The notes: generated from the sequence alone by a model not told the origin. A stretch of DNA of 64,000 nucleotides from Thinopyrum elongatum (GCA_011799875.1 CM022300.1:231642903-231706902), one strand, 5' to 3'. Positions 34,577 through 46,354 are shown, counted from the stretch's first letter. Made by a program: numbers and translations.

Positions 34577-35590
34577 TAGCTTGGTAACCACCATCGCTGG
34601 TCTGGGTAATAATCGAAGTGGTAGCTCATGGAGGCTCTCCGTGCAGCCCCCTCAGCTAGACGAGTAGCTTCTGCTGCTGCGTTGTGCTCACATGCCTTGC
34701 TCTAATAGATGTAATATATTTATCTCCTCTGAAAATCAAAGAGAGTAGGTGCAGGCAAAATAACAGAGACAATACAATTTTTATCGAATATTAAGTTATA
34801 GTCGTAGTTCTGAGCTCCATCCTGAATAAAATCATGGTGTCGCATTGCCTCAAAGTCTAAGTATTTATCAAGTAGTATAGGATCATTGGGTCTAGGCAAT
34901 ACCCCTAGCCTTGCAGCTATGTGAGAGGCATAAATTCCCCCATATAAATGACACTGTCCGAGTTGCGTTGCAGCCTCCGTGCAACAATGCCCCAAGATTA
35001 TATGGTTTGAGGTCCATTAGAGTGGTACGAATAATGCTCAAGTCAGGGGCACATAGTGCACTATAATCTTGTTTACCAGTGATGCATTTACCATTAAACA
35101 GTGCAACATAACAAACAGAGGGAAATTGAATACTTTTTATTCTAGCCTGAGAGACTCCTCTATCCACACCACTGCAAAGACTATTAAGGAACATATGATA
35201 ATCAGATTTTTTTGGTTCATCAAGCGAACCCCAAAATGGAATTTTGCATGCATCATAGAATTCTTCTAGAGGCATACCATAGGCTCTATCATAAAGATTG
35301 AATAAGACTCTAGAATCTTGAGAATGGTACTCAAACTTTTTGGTGAATGAGTGAGTGAGATAATAGTGCTGAGTACACTTATCTGCTAGGAAGTCGATGA
35401 TCTCAGTGTTCTGAATATACTGATCAAATTCCACCTTAATACCAGCACCTATCATGAACTCATCGCATGACAACCGACATGATTTGATTTCAGTAACCCA
35501 TGCTGAAGTTTCCCTTGGTTCAATATACACCTGCCGTACCGAGCTCTCGCTCGACGACCCCTCTGAGGAACTCCTCCTAAAGAAGTTCAT
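34577..35590 (-). pseudogene. Athila ORF1-like protein in env position, element C
   Basis: Starts MNFFRRSSSEGSSSESS at 35590 and continues with CDEFMIGAGIK, DFLADKCTQHYYLT, MPLEEFYDACKIPFWGSL and VALFNGKCITGKQD. This protein recurs downstream of pol in Triticeae Athila-like Gypsy elements and resembles the ATHILA ORF-1 family; its function is unknown. A frameshift near 34,980 moves the frame to 34720-34995 (GGIYASHIAARLG, LPAPTLFDFQ), then a stop at 34720, after which similarity continues to about 34,577. An upstream in-frame Met at 35629 is less likely as the start. Confidence 0.78.
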
Positions 35591-36170
35591 TTTCCCTACG
35601 AACAAATTTCTGAATTTTTTGGGCCACAAAATGATGTCAATACAACTTCACAAGATTGATAGCAACTACTCATATGGATATCTAGAGGCTATATCAAGCA
35701 TTCAAACTACTTGGAACTCATAGAATTCAACATGCAAGCTCATTTTCAGTAGCAGCAAGAGCAACTAATTATGCAAATTATAATCCACTAAAGCAAAAAA
35801 TAATTGGAGCAATGGAGGAGTCACATACCAAGGAGCAATTCCTCAAAATAGTTTCAGAGATGGAGCTCTGAGCAAAGAGATCGAAAATCTCAAGTTTGGG
35901 AGCAAGAAAACGAGAGAGAGAGAGCTACCAAGAATTTTTTCTAGAGGTAAGAGATGAAGTGGGCTAAAGGGATAAGTGAGGCGGTCCCTGTGGGGACCAC
36001 AAGCCACTAGGGGGCGCCTAGGAAGGTGGCCGCACCTTGGTGCCCCGTGGGCAGCAGCAGCAGCCCCTAGTGCTGTGTTTTCACATCATTTTGAGCACTT
36101 CCATTTTTGGGCTTTTTTTTGCACGGATAATTCAGGAAACTGGACAATCATGGTATTTTATTATATTTAA
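35591..36170 (-). other. Intergenic segment of C upstream of the env-position ORF
   Basis: 580 bp, non-coding, with a GA/CT tract (about 35,910-35,925) and a GC-rich block (about 35,975-36,070). Pol should lie on its right side but is missing, so its right end near 36,170 is probably a deletion junction. It may act as leader or promoter for the downstream ORF (inference). Confidence 0.5.
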
Positions 36171-37016
36171 CTAAAAATAACAGAGAACAAAAGGTACTCC
36201 ATCCTTAAAAGAATAATTTGCAAGCATGGTGGAGATTTCAGCTTCAGGTATCTTTCTTTTATTAGTGAAAATATCTTTCATATATTTAGCATAAGGGGCC
36301 ATCTTCAAAATATCAGTCAAACGAGTACGCAAAAAGACTGGACTAAGCATTTTAGCAAAGTGTTCAAATTCTTCCTCATCCTTATTCTTAGGTGGCTTAG
36401 GAGGAAAGGGCATGGGTTTCTGAACCCATGGTTCTCTTTCTTTACCATGTTTTCTAGCAATGAAATCTCTTTTATCATAATGTTTATTTTTAGGAGGTGG
36501 GTTATCAAGACCAACAGCTGGTTCTATTTCAACATCATTATCAGGTTCTTTATCATTGTCTGGTTGAGCATCTACATGAACATCATCATTATCATTATCG
36601 TTACTACTAGGTGGATGTTCGTTACCAAATTGTGTCTCAGCATCAGAAATAGAAACATCATTACTATTCTCAGATGGTTTTTCTACCTCAGGTTCACGAG
36701 AAGCATGCAAAGTCCTATCATTCTTCTATTTCCTTTTCTTTTTAGATGGACCAGGTGCATCAATGCTAATTCTCTAAGAATCTTGTTCAACTATTTTAAG
36801 GTGACCTTCAGGATAAAGTGGCTCCTGAGTCATTCTACCTCCTCTAGTCATCACTCTAACATCATGATCATTCATATTATTATTCATCTCATTGAGCAAA
36901 TCATTTTGAGATTTAGCAACTTGTTCTAACTGAGTTTGGACCATGGATGCATGTTTACCTAAACCTTTAATATCATTAGCAATTCTAAACATTAAGTCAC
37001 TCAAACGATCAATCAT
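36171..37016 (-). pseudogene. Gag C-terminus / pre-protease of element C
   Basis: The frame 36774-37016 has RIANDIKGLGKHASMVQTQL and RVMTRGGRMTQEPLYPEG, typical of the Gag tail of Triticeae Athila-like elements. After two in-frame stops, 36171-36710 continues with an Asp/Asn-rich linker, KHYDKRDFIARKHGKEREPW and NKRKIPEAEISTMLANYSF. It ends abruptly before the expected protease site, consistent with deletion of pol. Confidence 0.82.
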
Positions 37017-37059
37017 GAAGGAATTACGTTAAGAAATAGAAAGAGGTTTATTTAGAAGC

Positions 37060-40000
37060 TTGAACATTTGACTAGCGTAAGAAAAGGTATTTGCAAACTA
37101 TTGGATACATTTTTCGGAAATAACGGATTTCGGTGTGTTACAGGAGAAATGATCTCGTGCTGCAAAGGTAGTTCCCTCTTGAACAGGTTCCCTGGTTTAG
37201 TTTTCCATAATGCGAGCACACTGCAAATGAAGATGAATTTTGACAACATCAATTATTGAACCAGATATGAATGCAAATTAATTTCAACATTATAGAATTC
37301 AATACCTATCCATGAATTGCTGAAGATGCATCAGATCCTGAGCGTTTGTTGATTCTCTAAGAGAATCCACGTAGTAAACTATGTTCTTGTTTGGAACAAT
37401 GAATACCAATATCCAGTGATTGCTACATATTAAGAAAGCCATGAACTTACGAATTATGTCGAAATCTGAAAGACAATCAGTGTATGTGTGGTTGTTTACT
37501 TGACTTACCGTTCATGATATGGCCAGAGAAATGATTCTGCATGGGACGTGTTTTCGAAGATACGGACAACCGTGTTAATGGCCCACTCCCGTGCATCCTT
37601 ACCATCTAGTGTTGTTCCATTTGCTAATGCAGGATCTATGAAATACACACTCTCCCTTTTTCTTCTCTGCGCGTTCAATCCCCTGAGAGGAATAAAATGC
37701 AGTTAGTTGTTTATCATTACAGCCTTGTATGGAGAAGTTGATCAGAGTTTGTTAAGTACTTACAAAATCAGGCATCTAACAAGAGTGGCATCGAGCTCGT
37801 TGAAGTTGAAGAAGAGATGTAAGTCCTCGAAACTCACACTAATGGAACCAGCATCGTGTCGGAAATGATCTCTGTTGTAGTGGACTAGCAGAACATGATG
37901 ACCTGCTAACATTTGATCCATGCAATATTTATGTAACTCGCGGCAACTGGAGCTGCACTCATCAAAGTATTCGCCAACAAGAAATGGCTGGCCATGGACG
38001 TAATTGCGTGCTTCAATTACGTGTGCTTTATTTTTAGCAAGCAGCAAAGTTATTTCTTCATCATCCATGCCGTCAGAAATAATATTACTCCCCGATTCAA
38101 ACAACTTGCTGTTAATTTGGTTCTGGGCGATGAGTGCTTTAAGTAAGAGGCAATCATTCTCTTTCCTTTTCGCTCTCATCGCGCACTTCCTCACGGGTGC
38201 AGCCTTTTTGCCCGCTTCCTTCTTGGTACTAGAAGCACTTCTGGTACAATGTCTGGTTGGCTGAAAGGTAGACTGCCGAGCAGACGGTGAAGCTTTGACG
38301 AGCTGCTTAGCAGACGGTGAAGCTTCGACGGACTACTTAGCAGATGGTTTGGCTATGCCGGATCGCTGAGCTGGCGGTGCTGCTGTGACAGACTACTGGG
38401 CTGAAGGAGCAGAGGCATCAGACTGCTGACGATGCATTGAAGCTATGTCGGGTTTCTGCGCAGGTGGTGCCAACTTGTCGGTGTGCTGAGGAGGCCGTGC
38501 CAATGCGTTGGTTTGCTGAGCAGGAAGTGCTGACGCATTGGTATGCTGATCACGTGGCTGCGGACCGACGGACTGATGAGCAGTTGGTTCTAGACCTATA
38601 GACTACTTAGAAGGCGGTTTCGAAGCATCAGACTGCTTAGCAGTCCATTCCACCAGGTTGGTCTGCTGAGCATGTGCTGCAGCTGGGTCTCCCCCCGCCG
38701 CTTCAGCGGCCGGCATCTGAACCGGTGGTGCATCTTCAGCAGTTGTAGGCCTTTCCACTGGCGAACGATGACATGGCCTGTACGGCACAAAGTCGGGCCG
38801 ACTGATCACACGTTGATGCATCAGCCGTCGTATTACGAGTATTAGGTTCTTTTGGGGAAGCACGCAAGAGCTGCTGTGGCAAGGAGAGCGTCACCGGTTG
38901 AGGGGCGACATTGGTTGCTCTTGGCGGGGCTTCAGGGATCTCATCGATGAACTCTATTTCCTTTCGTGGCCACTTGATGTGATGTAACAGTGTTTCTCCC
39001 AAGGTCCTTTGCTCATCAAAGTCTCCTAGGACATTCTTCAGGGCAAATTCATTGAATCCAAGCTTTACTTCAGCCACTTAGCACTTCACACAGCCCGGCT
39101 TCAATGGCACATTGTCCAACAAGAGGCCCTCTTCCAAGAAGGGTGGGAAAACCCAGGCTGTTGCACATTTTAATGTACCTTCATAATGTGTAAGCACGCC
39201 CTTCAGTCTGTCTTTATTCCAGATATATCAGATATAACATCATCCTGAGCAGCTGCAGTCTCAGTGTCGCTGGGGTCAGCTGATGCATAGCTACTCTTGT
39301 GCGGTGTTGTCGTGCAATAGCCAGCATCCTCCATGCCTGCCTCCCCTCCCATCTGCTGGCTATCTGTCAGTGTTAGAGTCTTCTGCATCATCATTGACTC
39401 CTCAATATCCTTTCGAACAGCCGAATACATGTCCTTCCTCAACCTTTCATACAATTCATTCTGCTTCATTTCACTCCTCGCTTTTTTCATGCTGAGCCCC
39501 TCTTCTTTGCTGAGTGTGAAAGCCCTCTTGTGTGGGACATTAACACCTATACACCTTGCACAGCCAGGGGGCTCTCTTGTTTCCAGAGCATTGGACAAAA
39601 TGTCACATGGCCCTGAGTTCCTGTAGAACCTTCCAGGGATCTTGGAAGCCTTTAAACACACGATACAGTTCTTCGTCATGTGAGTTTTCAAAGTAATAAG
39701 TTGCATCATCACGCCTCCTTGCACGTGCCCGCAATTAGTCTCTAGCGCGTTCGCCCCTGATTTCACTAAAGGCCGGTTTCCCCCCCGCAGCTACAGCTTC
39801 TTTGTCCTCCTGGTCCCATATTGGTTTCATGTCGTAGTATCCTGCCACACCCATATTGTGGGGGTGTGTGTTCCTCTTCTGAAGTTCCGATTGCTTGGCA
39901 CTCTTCTCAGCAAACTCTGTAGTTGCCCTGACCCTTTTGAATTCTGCCCAGTCTGCCTTTGTAATTTGGGGGTATGCGGGGATTGGGTCCTTGCCTTCAC

Positions 40001-40475
40001 TCAAGTACTTCTTGTACAACACGTGCTTCTAGTTTCTCCAAGCATCCCTAGCCTTCTTCAGTGCAGCGTGTTCCACCTGCATTCTCCACTGCTCTGGAAC
40101 ATTGAAGTGATCCATGATCTCCCGGACTATCCTTTGCCGTGTTTCTGTGTCAGCCTTCCGAAACCCCGGCAGATTAATGTTGAGCCTTGCCCTGCCAACA
40201 AATCCACACACACTCCTGAACCTCGTGCGTGCTTTATCTGGTTTAGTTGGAGCCCAAGACTTTAAATCGATCTTGGTTACTTCATATACACCTTTAGGCT
40301 GGTGTGTGGGCTTCCTTGGAGCGTTCCTCCGTGTCCTGATCGAAAGGGTAATTGCTGTAGCTCTATCCCGTTCAAGATTACTTGATTCCTTACCATCTGT
40401 TGAAGACCTAGGGTTGTCGGAATCAGATGAAGATACATCGCCTGAAGCATGAGTGCTATCGCTGCTACTCGGCAT
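37060..40475 (-). pseudogene. CACTA ORF2 (Transposase_24-like, Ulp1-like C-terminus)
   Basis: Starts MPSSSDS (40475). A conserved N-terminal region has NINLPGFRKADTETRQRIVR and DWAEFKRVRATTEFAEKSAK with RNTHPHNMGVAGY, matching the plant CACTA transposase_24/Tnp1 family. A Pro/Ala/Gln-rich repeat linker is at 38268-38680, then the 144-residue frame 37760-38194. Further exons carry VYFIDPALANG (about 37,640), followed by a GTAAGT splice donor, then HWILVFIVPNK and YYVDSLRE (about 37,360-37,420), the His and Asp motifs of a Ulp1/C48-type cysteine protease fold. Stops occur at 40026-40028 (TAG where Trp is expected) and near 39,735, and there are frame changes near 39,600. The C-terminus is lost at the junction with C. 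Confidence 0.78.
38268..38680 (-). repeat. Degenerate about 36-bp minisatellite coding a 12-residue repeat in CACTA ORF2
   Basis: About eleven imperfect units of the type gactgcttagcagacggtg. On the minus strand they encode a repeated Pro-Ser/Ala-Ala-Gln/Lys-Gln pattern spaced about 12 residues (PSAKQ, PPAQR, PPAQK, PAQQ). It links the two conserved halves of ORF2. Confidence 0.75.
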
Positions 40476-41177
40476 CTACAGAGAACACATGCGAAACTCA
40501 GGAAAGGAGGATTAGCATAAAACTAACAACTTGGTATCAAGCTGTCTAAACATGTCATGCAATAATTTAGAAAATGTACGGCTTATTTGTTAAGTTTGTG
40601 TGACTCTGGCGCCCACGATCTGTAAATCGGCAGTAACTTATTGGAACAAATACAGCTTATATGTACTAGTTAGGAAGGTAGATAATGAACATATATATGC
40701 TCTCCGTTATTTTATAGCCAATTTGGGAACATACGGAACGAAATAGGAAGAGGGATTGCGAGGAAATATGCCTCACCGCGATGGAGAGCAGTAACTAACA
40801 GGTTTCTTAATGCAAACTCGGCAGGACCACAGGAGAGGCGAGGGTTACAGGATCGATATGCTCGAGGGCGGCTGGCGAGCAAACGAAGATGGCGAGGCGT
40901 GGGCAGCCGCGTGTTGGGAACAGCAGTGGAGGTAGGGTTGACGCCGAAGAGCGGGCACACGGCCCGGGTGAGCACGCCGGTGCCGGAGAGGGTTCTGCTG
41001 TGGATCTGGGGGAGGGGGGAGCTGGCAATGGAGATTGGGTGTACTAATTGAGTGAAAAGAATATCCTCGGTCGCCGCGCGGAAAGGCCCATACAAACGGT
41101 AGCCTCTAAGTGCTCATGTGCACAAAGAGCATAATTTCGTTTGAAATGAAGACGTGCTAATTTTGAAATGAAGATGT
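40476..41177 (-). other. Region upstream of CACTA ORF2
   Basis: 700 bp between the ORF2 start and the repeat array, with a GC-rich part at 40,830-41,060. The frame at 40712-41095 shows no recognisable domain. Possibly the ORF2 promoter and leader; nothing firm is visible. Confidence 0.4.
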
Positions 41178-42385
41178 GAGTTCATCGTTTCGCCTCTAAT
41201 TTTTTCCCACGGTAAGCAATCACCATTATACCACAGCTTTGATTTGCTGGCGCATTTCAGGTCTCGTGTGCTATATTTAAGACATTTTTTGGCATTTACC
41301 GTGCATTTTGGCATATAAATCAAATCCTAGCCGGACTGCATTTGCTATCGAAAGGGATGAGGAATGACGTTTGATCTGGGAGCATCCAACGGTGCAGACG
41401 TACCATCCGTGGGGTTAGGGTTCTGGCCAATCAGAACGCACGACCCAGATCGCGTGCGCAGTAGGGGGGCATCGGCCACGGTTTGGTAGGCACACGGCTT
41501 TCGTGAGTGAACCGTGTGCTATTTGAAAACATTTACATGAACTAACAACATATTTTAGTTTGAATGAAAACATGAGTTCATTGTTTCGCTTCCAAATTGT
41601 TTTCCACGGTAAGAAATCACCATTGTACCCTATGGTTCGATTTTCTGGTGCCTTTGAGGTATCGTTTGCTATATTTGAGTCGTTTGCTATAGTCGCAACT
41701 ACACGTGGGTGCTAGCAAGATCATTTGTGTGTCGCTTTGGGAGTTTTCATTCATTGTTCGAGAAACGGGAAAAAAATTCAAACAGTTCGGCCGCAGGGTG
41801 CGGCCAGAGGCGTAGGCCTTGTTGGTATTTTAATTACAGGAAATGCATATAGAGTCCGGAAATAACAAAAATCGGTGTGTCACCGTGGCGTGCTCTCAGG
41901 ATCCCATGGAAATTTTTTGGTAAAGTTTGGCACAAGTTTTGATGCTCACACCTTCCAAATCGGAGCATCTCACAAGAAGGATCATAGTTTCCAAAAGGAG
42001 ACGCGACACTTCGGACTCCAATCGTCGGTGACTACAACGTTCCGCCTCGAATTTTTTTCACGGTAAACAACCACGTATATACCCTAGGTTTGATTTTCTG
42101 GCCCATTTCAGGTCTCGTCTGTTATATTTAAGTCATTTTTTTGCACTTACCTTGCATTTAGTGCATATAAAATCAAAACCGTACTACAACTACATCTGGG
42201 TGTTAGTTAGTAGAGAAGGTGTACAAATCATTTGTGTGTCGCTTTGCGAGTTTTCATCCATTGTCTGAGAAATGGGGAGAAGTTTCAAACATTTCGGCCG
42301 CGAGGTGCAGCCACCGGTGTAGGCCTAGTTGGTATTTTAATTACAGGGAATTCAGTTGTTGTCCAGACATCATCAAAATCGGCGT
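41178..42385. repeat. Higher-order tandem repeat in CACTA G, left half
   Basis: Three diverged monomers: type A (41178-41573, 396 bp, with ccaatcagaacgcacga), type B (41574-42033, 460 bp) and the first 352 bp of type C (42034-42385). All share a core of the form cacggtaa-caatcacc, tttgattttctgg, cattt-aggt and gctatattt-ag. Element E interrupts the type C monomer, which finishes at 52233-52383. Confidence 0.85.
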
Positions 42386-43309
42386 TGTCGGTGCAACAAA
42401 CCCTGGTGTATGTTGCCCTAACTGTACACAGGCTCAAGGGAAAGGTTCCAGCATCCAAGCTTCACCAAGGCCAACCAGGAGAGATAGCTCTTTGAAGAAT
42501 CAAAGGGCGGATCAAAAAGACCAAGACAAGCCTAGGCAGCAAGATATCACCAAGGGAAGAAAGCCTCCCTTGCCGGGCACGCGAGCCTGGTCAGGTCGAG
42601 GCAACCCTAAGAGCAAGTCCCAAGACCTCCCCGGCAAGGGTTGCCGGGTTGCTCGCAGCCTGCTATCCCACCAAGGCTCCACCGCTCCACCTCACAGTGA
42701 TGCAAGTCGCTTATCGGTGCGGTGTCAAGCCCTCAAGTGAATAAGTGGCAGTCATTCAGCACGTGGCAGCCATTCCAGAGGAAGATCACCCCTAAATGAC
42801 ACCTGTCCATGGGCATGTCATGCAGACAGGCGAGAAGATGGTTGAATGGCATGGCAAGGGTTGCCGGGCTGCATCCACGACGTGACACTAAGCGGTGCAT
42901 TTAATGCGCCTTGTCCTGTCTGCAGGGTTAGGTATGATAGCACTGTGGCTATCTAATCACAAGATAATGACTGTTTTGCCACTGTGGTAACCCCTTTACC
43001 TATAAAAGGAGGGCCGAGGCAACCTTAGAAAGGATTCGGACCCTTGTACACTCATAGGCGCGTAGCTGCTCTCCCCGAGGCGACCTTGCCGGGCTTGAGC
43101 ACTGCGTGTTCGCCACGGTCTACCACTCAATCCACCATAGCAGGAGTAGGGTTTTACGCCTTGCGGCGGCCCGAACCTGGATAAAAACCACCCGCGTCAC
43201 CATTGCCGTGCTATTCTACGACCTCCGCTCTTTGTGCAACGTGCCCTTCCCCCTTGCCGAACAACAAAGGGGCCGATGGCCCCATAGGTGATCATGTCGA
43301 ACCACGACA
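42386..43309 (+). repeat. 5' LTR of element E
   Basis: 924 bp, TGTCGGTGCAACAAACCC to GAACCACGACA. Core promoter TATAAAA at 43001-43007. Contains several CCGGCAAG/TTGCCGGG words. Confidence 0.94.
43001..43007 (+). promoter_or_regulatory. TATA box of element E LTR promoter
   Basis: TATAAAA in acctataaaaggagggcc, conserved in the right LTR (51922-51928) and in D (32326-32332, minus). Confidence 0.75.
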
Positions 43310-43332
43310 TCTTTGGCGCGCCAGGTAGGGGG
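43310..43332 (+). other. Primer-binding site of element E
   Basis: TCTTTGGCGCGCCAGGTAGG directly after the LTR, the same type as in D. It contains the palindrome GGCGCGCC. Confidence 0.82.
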
Positions 43333-43411
43333 AAGCGCTTGTGCGAACCCGAGGAGGTAAACAGCGCGTCGATCTTCATCACCATCTCCTTCGACGACTG
43401 CGTCATCACGC

Positions 43412-44237
43412 ATGGCGCCCAAGAAAAAGTCCGGTGCAGCAGCCCGTCCTTCCACTTTGAAGGCCCCCTCGCACGCAGCCACCGATCCCATGGGGGTTGC
43501 GGTGGCGTCGGGGGACGCAAGTGCTGCGGGGGACGTGACCAGCACAGGCGGCGCCGTCGTTGTTCCTCTCACGGCTGAGGTGGGAGCGAGAGGCGCTGGA
43601 GGAGGACAGCGTCAACAACATCCTAGCAGCCACGCTCCACAAGATGCGGGAGGGGAGAACATCCAATTCCTGCCTGTCCACCTCACTGGAGAATGCAGTC
43701 GCAGCGATGGCACCCGATCCAGCGCGAACCGCAACCTCCTAGCTGCCCCAGCTACGGGTGCAGCTACGAGACACACGCCTTCCCCAGGACAAGGCAATCA
43801 AGACGAAGCACCGAACGGAGCCGTCAACCCCCAAGCACGTCCTTCTCGTCGTCACGCCGCCCTCACGACTGGCTTGCAATGACGAGAGCACGACGCCACC
43901 ACGGCCGGTACCGTCAAGAGTTGGGCGACGTCGTGATCTGCATCATCGTCCATGCCAAGCACTGCTTCGGAGGGCATGGCTCGAGCCCAGCTCCTGTTGA
44001 GATTCCCACCAGCTGCTGACCAAATGGATGAATGGAGAGCCACCATTCAAAGTTTGATTGGTTTTGCTGAGGCAGGGGATCGCAACGGGCGGGCTCGCCA
44101 CGGCATCCGCAGGCAGTGGCAACGGCCCGAGCCGCTGGTCGTGCTGAAGGGGCCAATCTCACAGTGCAGTCCCCCCCCCCCCGCGATAGCCAGCGTAGGG
44201 GCCGCAGCCAGAGCTGCGTGACCAGGAACACGGCGAG
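43412..44237 (+). pseudogene. Gag N-terminal region of element E
   Basis: The frame 43412-43882 starts MAPKKKSGAAARPST as in D (31925), giving a likely translation start with a basic N-terminus. It then stops, and similarity to D continues in other frames (43952-44221, with QMDEWRATIQSLIGF). A run of eleven C near 44,170 sits at one break. Confidence 0.78.
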
Positions 44238-45520
44238 GTGTCAATGGCTTCATCTGATCCTCGAGCCCATCGAGATCAGCGGCAGGTCCTGGAGGACAAG
44301 CAGAGGGAAGACGCGCACGTCACCATAGAACGGCGCCGCGAAACCCACCGCCAGTCCGACAGGCGCAATGGCCCCAACATCGACGAACCTGTGCCCGATG
44401 GAGATGGATACCTACCCTTCGAGGTTGGTTGTCCTGCCTTCACTCATGAACTACGGCAAGTCCGTTGGCCATCTGCCCGTACGTTCAAGCCAGAGATACC
44501 AGAAAAATACGATGGAAGACTGAACCCGGCAGAGTTCTTAAGCATCTATACCATTGCTGTTCAAGCTACCGGGGGAAGAGATGAAAAGATATTCGCCAAC
44601 TACTTCCCTTTGGCACTCAAGCCAAATGTGAGGTCATGGCTGATGCACTTGCCGGAGAACCCCATCTCGACATGGGCTGATCTGTGCCACAAGTTTGTTG
44701 GTGCCTTCACGGGCGGTCATCAAGAACCAGGGCGGCCCAGCGATTTGCAGCTCCTTCCACAAAAGGAAGGGGAGAGTTTGCGGAAGCACATACAGAGGTT
44801 CAGCCGGGTGCACAGGAACATTCCAGATATCCACCCGACAGTTGTGATTGCCGCGTTCCAGTCCAATGTGCGCAACCACAGGATATGTTCCAAAATGAAC
44901 GTCCGGTTGCCCAAGACTGTGAACGAGCTTTACACCTTGGCGGATAAGTGTGCCCGTACGGAAGAGGGGAGGCATCTCCCCGGAGAAGAGGACGGCGTTG
45001 ACATCGACTCAGAAGATGACGACAATGCTGCCAGCCAGAAAAGAAGAACAGGAAACACAACAAGAAGCGCAAGGACAAAGCAGTGCTGGCTGTTGAAGGA
45101 TCAAGCACTCCTAGTACCAGCAAGAAGGCCAAGACCGAGGCTCCCGACAAGGAAGTTGCCGCATGCACTGATTGTCGGGAAGCTGCAGCTGCCGAGAAGG
45201 CTGGGAAGGCAGACAGACCATACTGCAAGATCCATCGGACCAAGGGCCATGATCTCCAAGAGTGTCATCAAGTTGAGCAACTCGTCAAGAAGCAAAAAGC
45301 TGAGTACGAGAAGCGCGACAAGGAGAGAGACCAAGATGGCGTTGGCAGGAAGGGCTGAGGAGGTCACCCCGGCAAGGTTCCCCAACATCAAGAGAAACCT
45401 GCTAGAGGTCATGAGAAGAAGGAATGTGGTGACGAAAGCGATGAGGGGGATGAAAAGGAAACCAGCGAGCCAGAGTTCCAGAAAGCCACTAACGCCCTGT
45501 GCATTGACAGGGGTGCATCC
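44238..45520 (+). pseudogene. Gag core and zinc knuckle of element E
   Basis: The Gag core is open to about 45,040: PAFTHELRQVRWPSARTFK, KPNVRSWLMHLPENP, QRFSRVHRNIPDIH. A 2-nt insertion relative to D near 45,040 shifts the frame to 45083-45358, which carries the zinc-knuckle variant CKIHRTKGHDLQEC. Another shift near 45,350 leads into the protease frame. It lacks D's 36-bp duplication. Confidence 0.87.
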
Positions 45521-46354
45521 TTGCACTCCTCTCACCGCCAGCTGAAACAATGGGCGCGTGAGGTCAATGCTGTGGAGCCAATGGCAGATTCGCGGAAACA
45601 GCTCAAATGGTCTCGCATGCCCATCATCTTTGACGAAGAGGACCACCCTGACTGCACCACTGTGGTAGGATGCTTGCCGTTGTTGGTTTCACCAACGATG
45701 CGCAACCTCAAGGTCACGAAGATGTTGGTTGACGGCGGGGCCGGGTTGAATCTGATTTCCCCCAAGGTGCTCAGCAAGCTACAGATAACAAATGAAGAGC
45801 TCAAGGTTACTTGCATGTTTCAAGGAATCAACCCCGGCAGGAGTCGTCCAAAGGGGAAGATCATGCTGCCAGTGACATTTGGAGGGGAATTAAACTACCA
45901 GATTGAGAAAATTGTGTTCGATGTTGTTGAGCTTCCGTTGCCGTACAATGGGATACTTGGACGACCTGCCCTGGCAAAATTCATGGCGGCATCCCACTAT
46001 GCCTACAATACCTTGAAAATGCTAGGACCAATGGGTGTTATTTCTATCCCATCAGACAAGAAGGATGCAATCATATGCGTGGACAAGATGTACCGGGATG
46101 CAGTCGCTGCCGAGGCCGCGGAGGCCGCAGTCCCCGCCAAGGAAAACAAACAAGGGAGAGAAGATAGCAAGGATGCCAGCAAGGAATCCGCGAAGCGCGC
46201 CTCTCCGGAGTACGCTGCACCCGTTGATGATTTACTGGAGAGTTCTACAAGCAAGAGGTCCAAGGTTGCTGCACCCGCTGTGAAGAAGGTCCTGGCAGGG
46301 CTGGTTGGCGCTGATGGTACATTCACTATCAGCTCCACCCTTGATGACAAATAG
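45521..46354 (+). pseudogene. Aspartic protease of element E, active site altered
   Basis: A 277-residue frame homologous to D's protease, but the active site reads Asp71-Gly72-Gly73 (MLVDGGAG) where D has Asp-Ser-Gly. NGILGRPALAK is present. It ends with TAG 46352-46354, the same codon as in D. Confidence 0.87.

Larger units (their letters stand above)
32940..37040 (-). mobile_element. Element C (Athila-like Gypsy), right part
   Basis: Continues from 15121 across D (TSD ATTAA). On the minus strand the order is gag/protease remnant (37016 to 36171), a gap where pol should be, an Athila ORF1-like frame (35590 to 34577), then a long non-coding 3' region. The 5' LTR and gag N-terminus are missing at the junction with CACTA sequence near 37,020-37,060. 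Confidence 0.8.
37041..42385 (-). mobile_element. CACTA (En/Spm) transposon G, left part
   Basis: Contains a CACTA ORF2-type pseudogene (37060-40475) and the first part of a repeat array (41178-42385). It continues at 52233 after element E (TSD GGCGT). No CACTA terminal inverted repeat is visible at the left edge; the element is truncated against C near 37,020-37,060. Confidence 0.75.

Noticed and set aside
38268..38680. Possible CRISPR-like array (regular 36-bp units)
   Set aside because: Units are contiguous and degenerate with no spacers, within a eukaryotic transposon ORF.
44238..45545. A single intact 435-residue Gag in E
   Set aside because: After about 45,040 the frame is out of register with D by a 2-nt insertion, so its C-terminal third is not real Gag.
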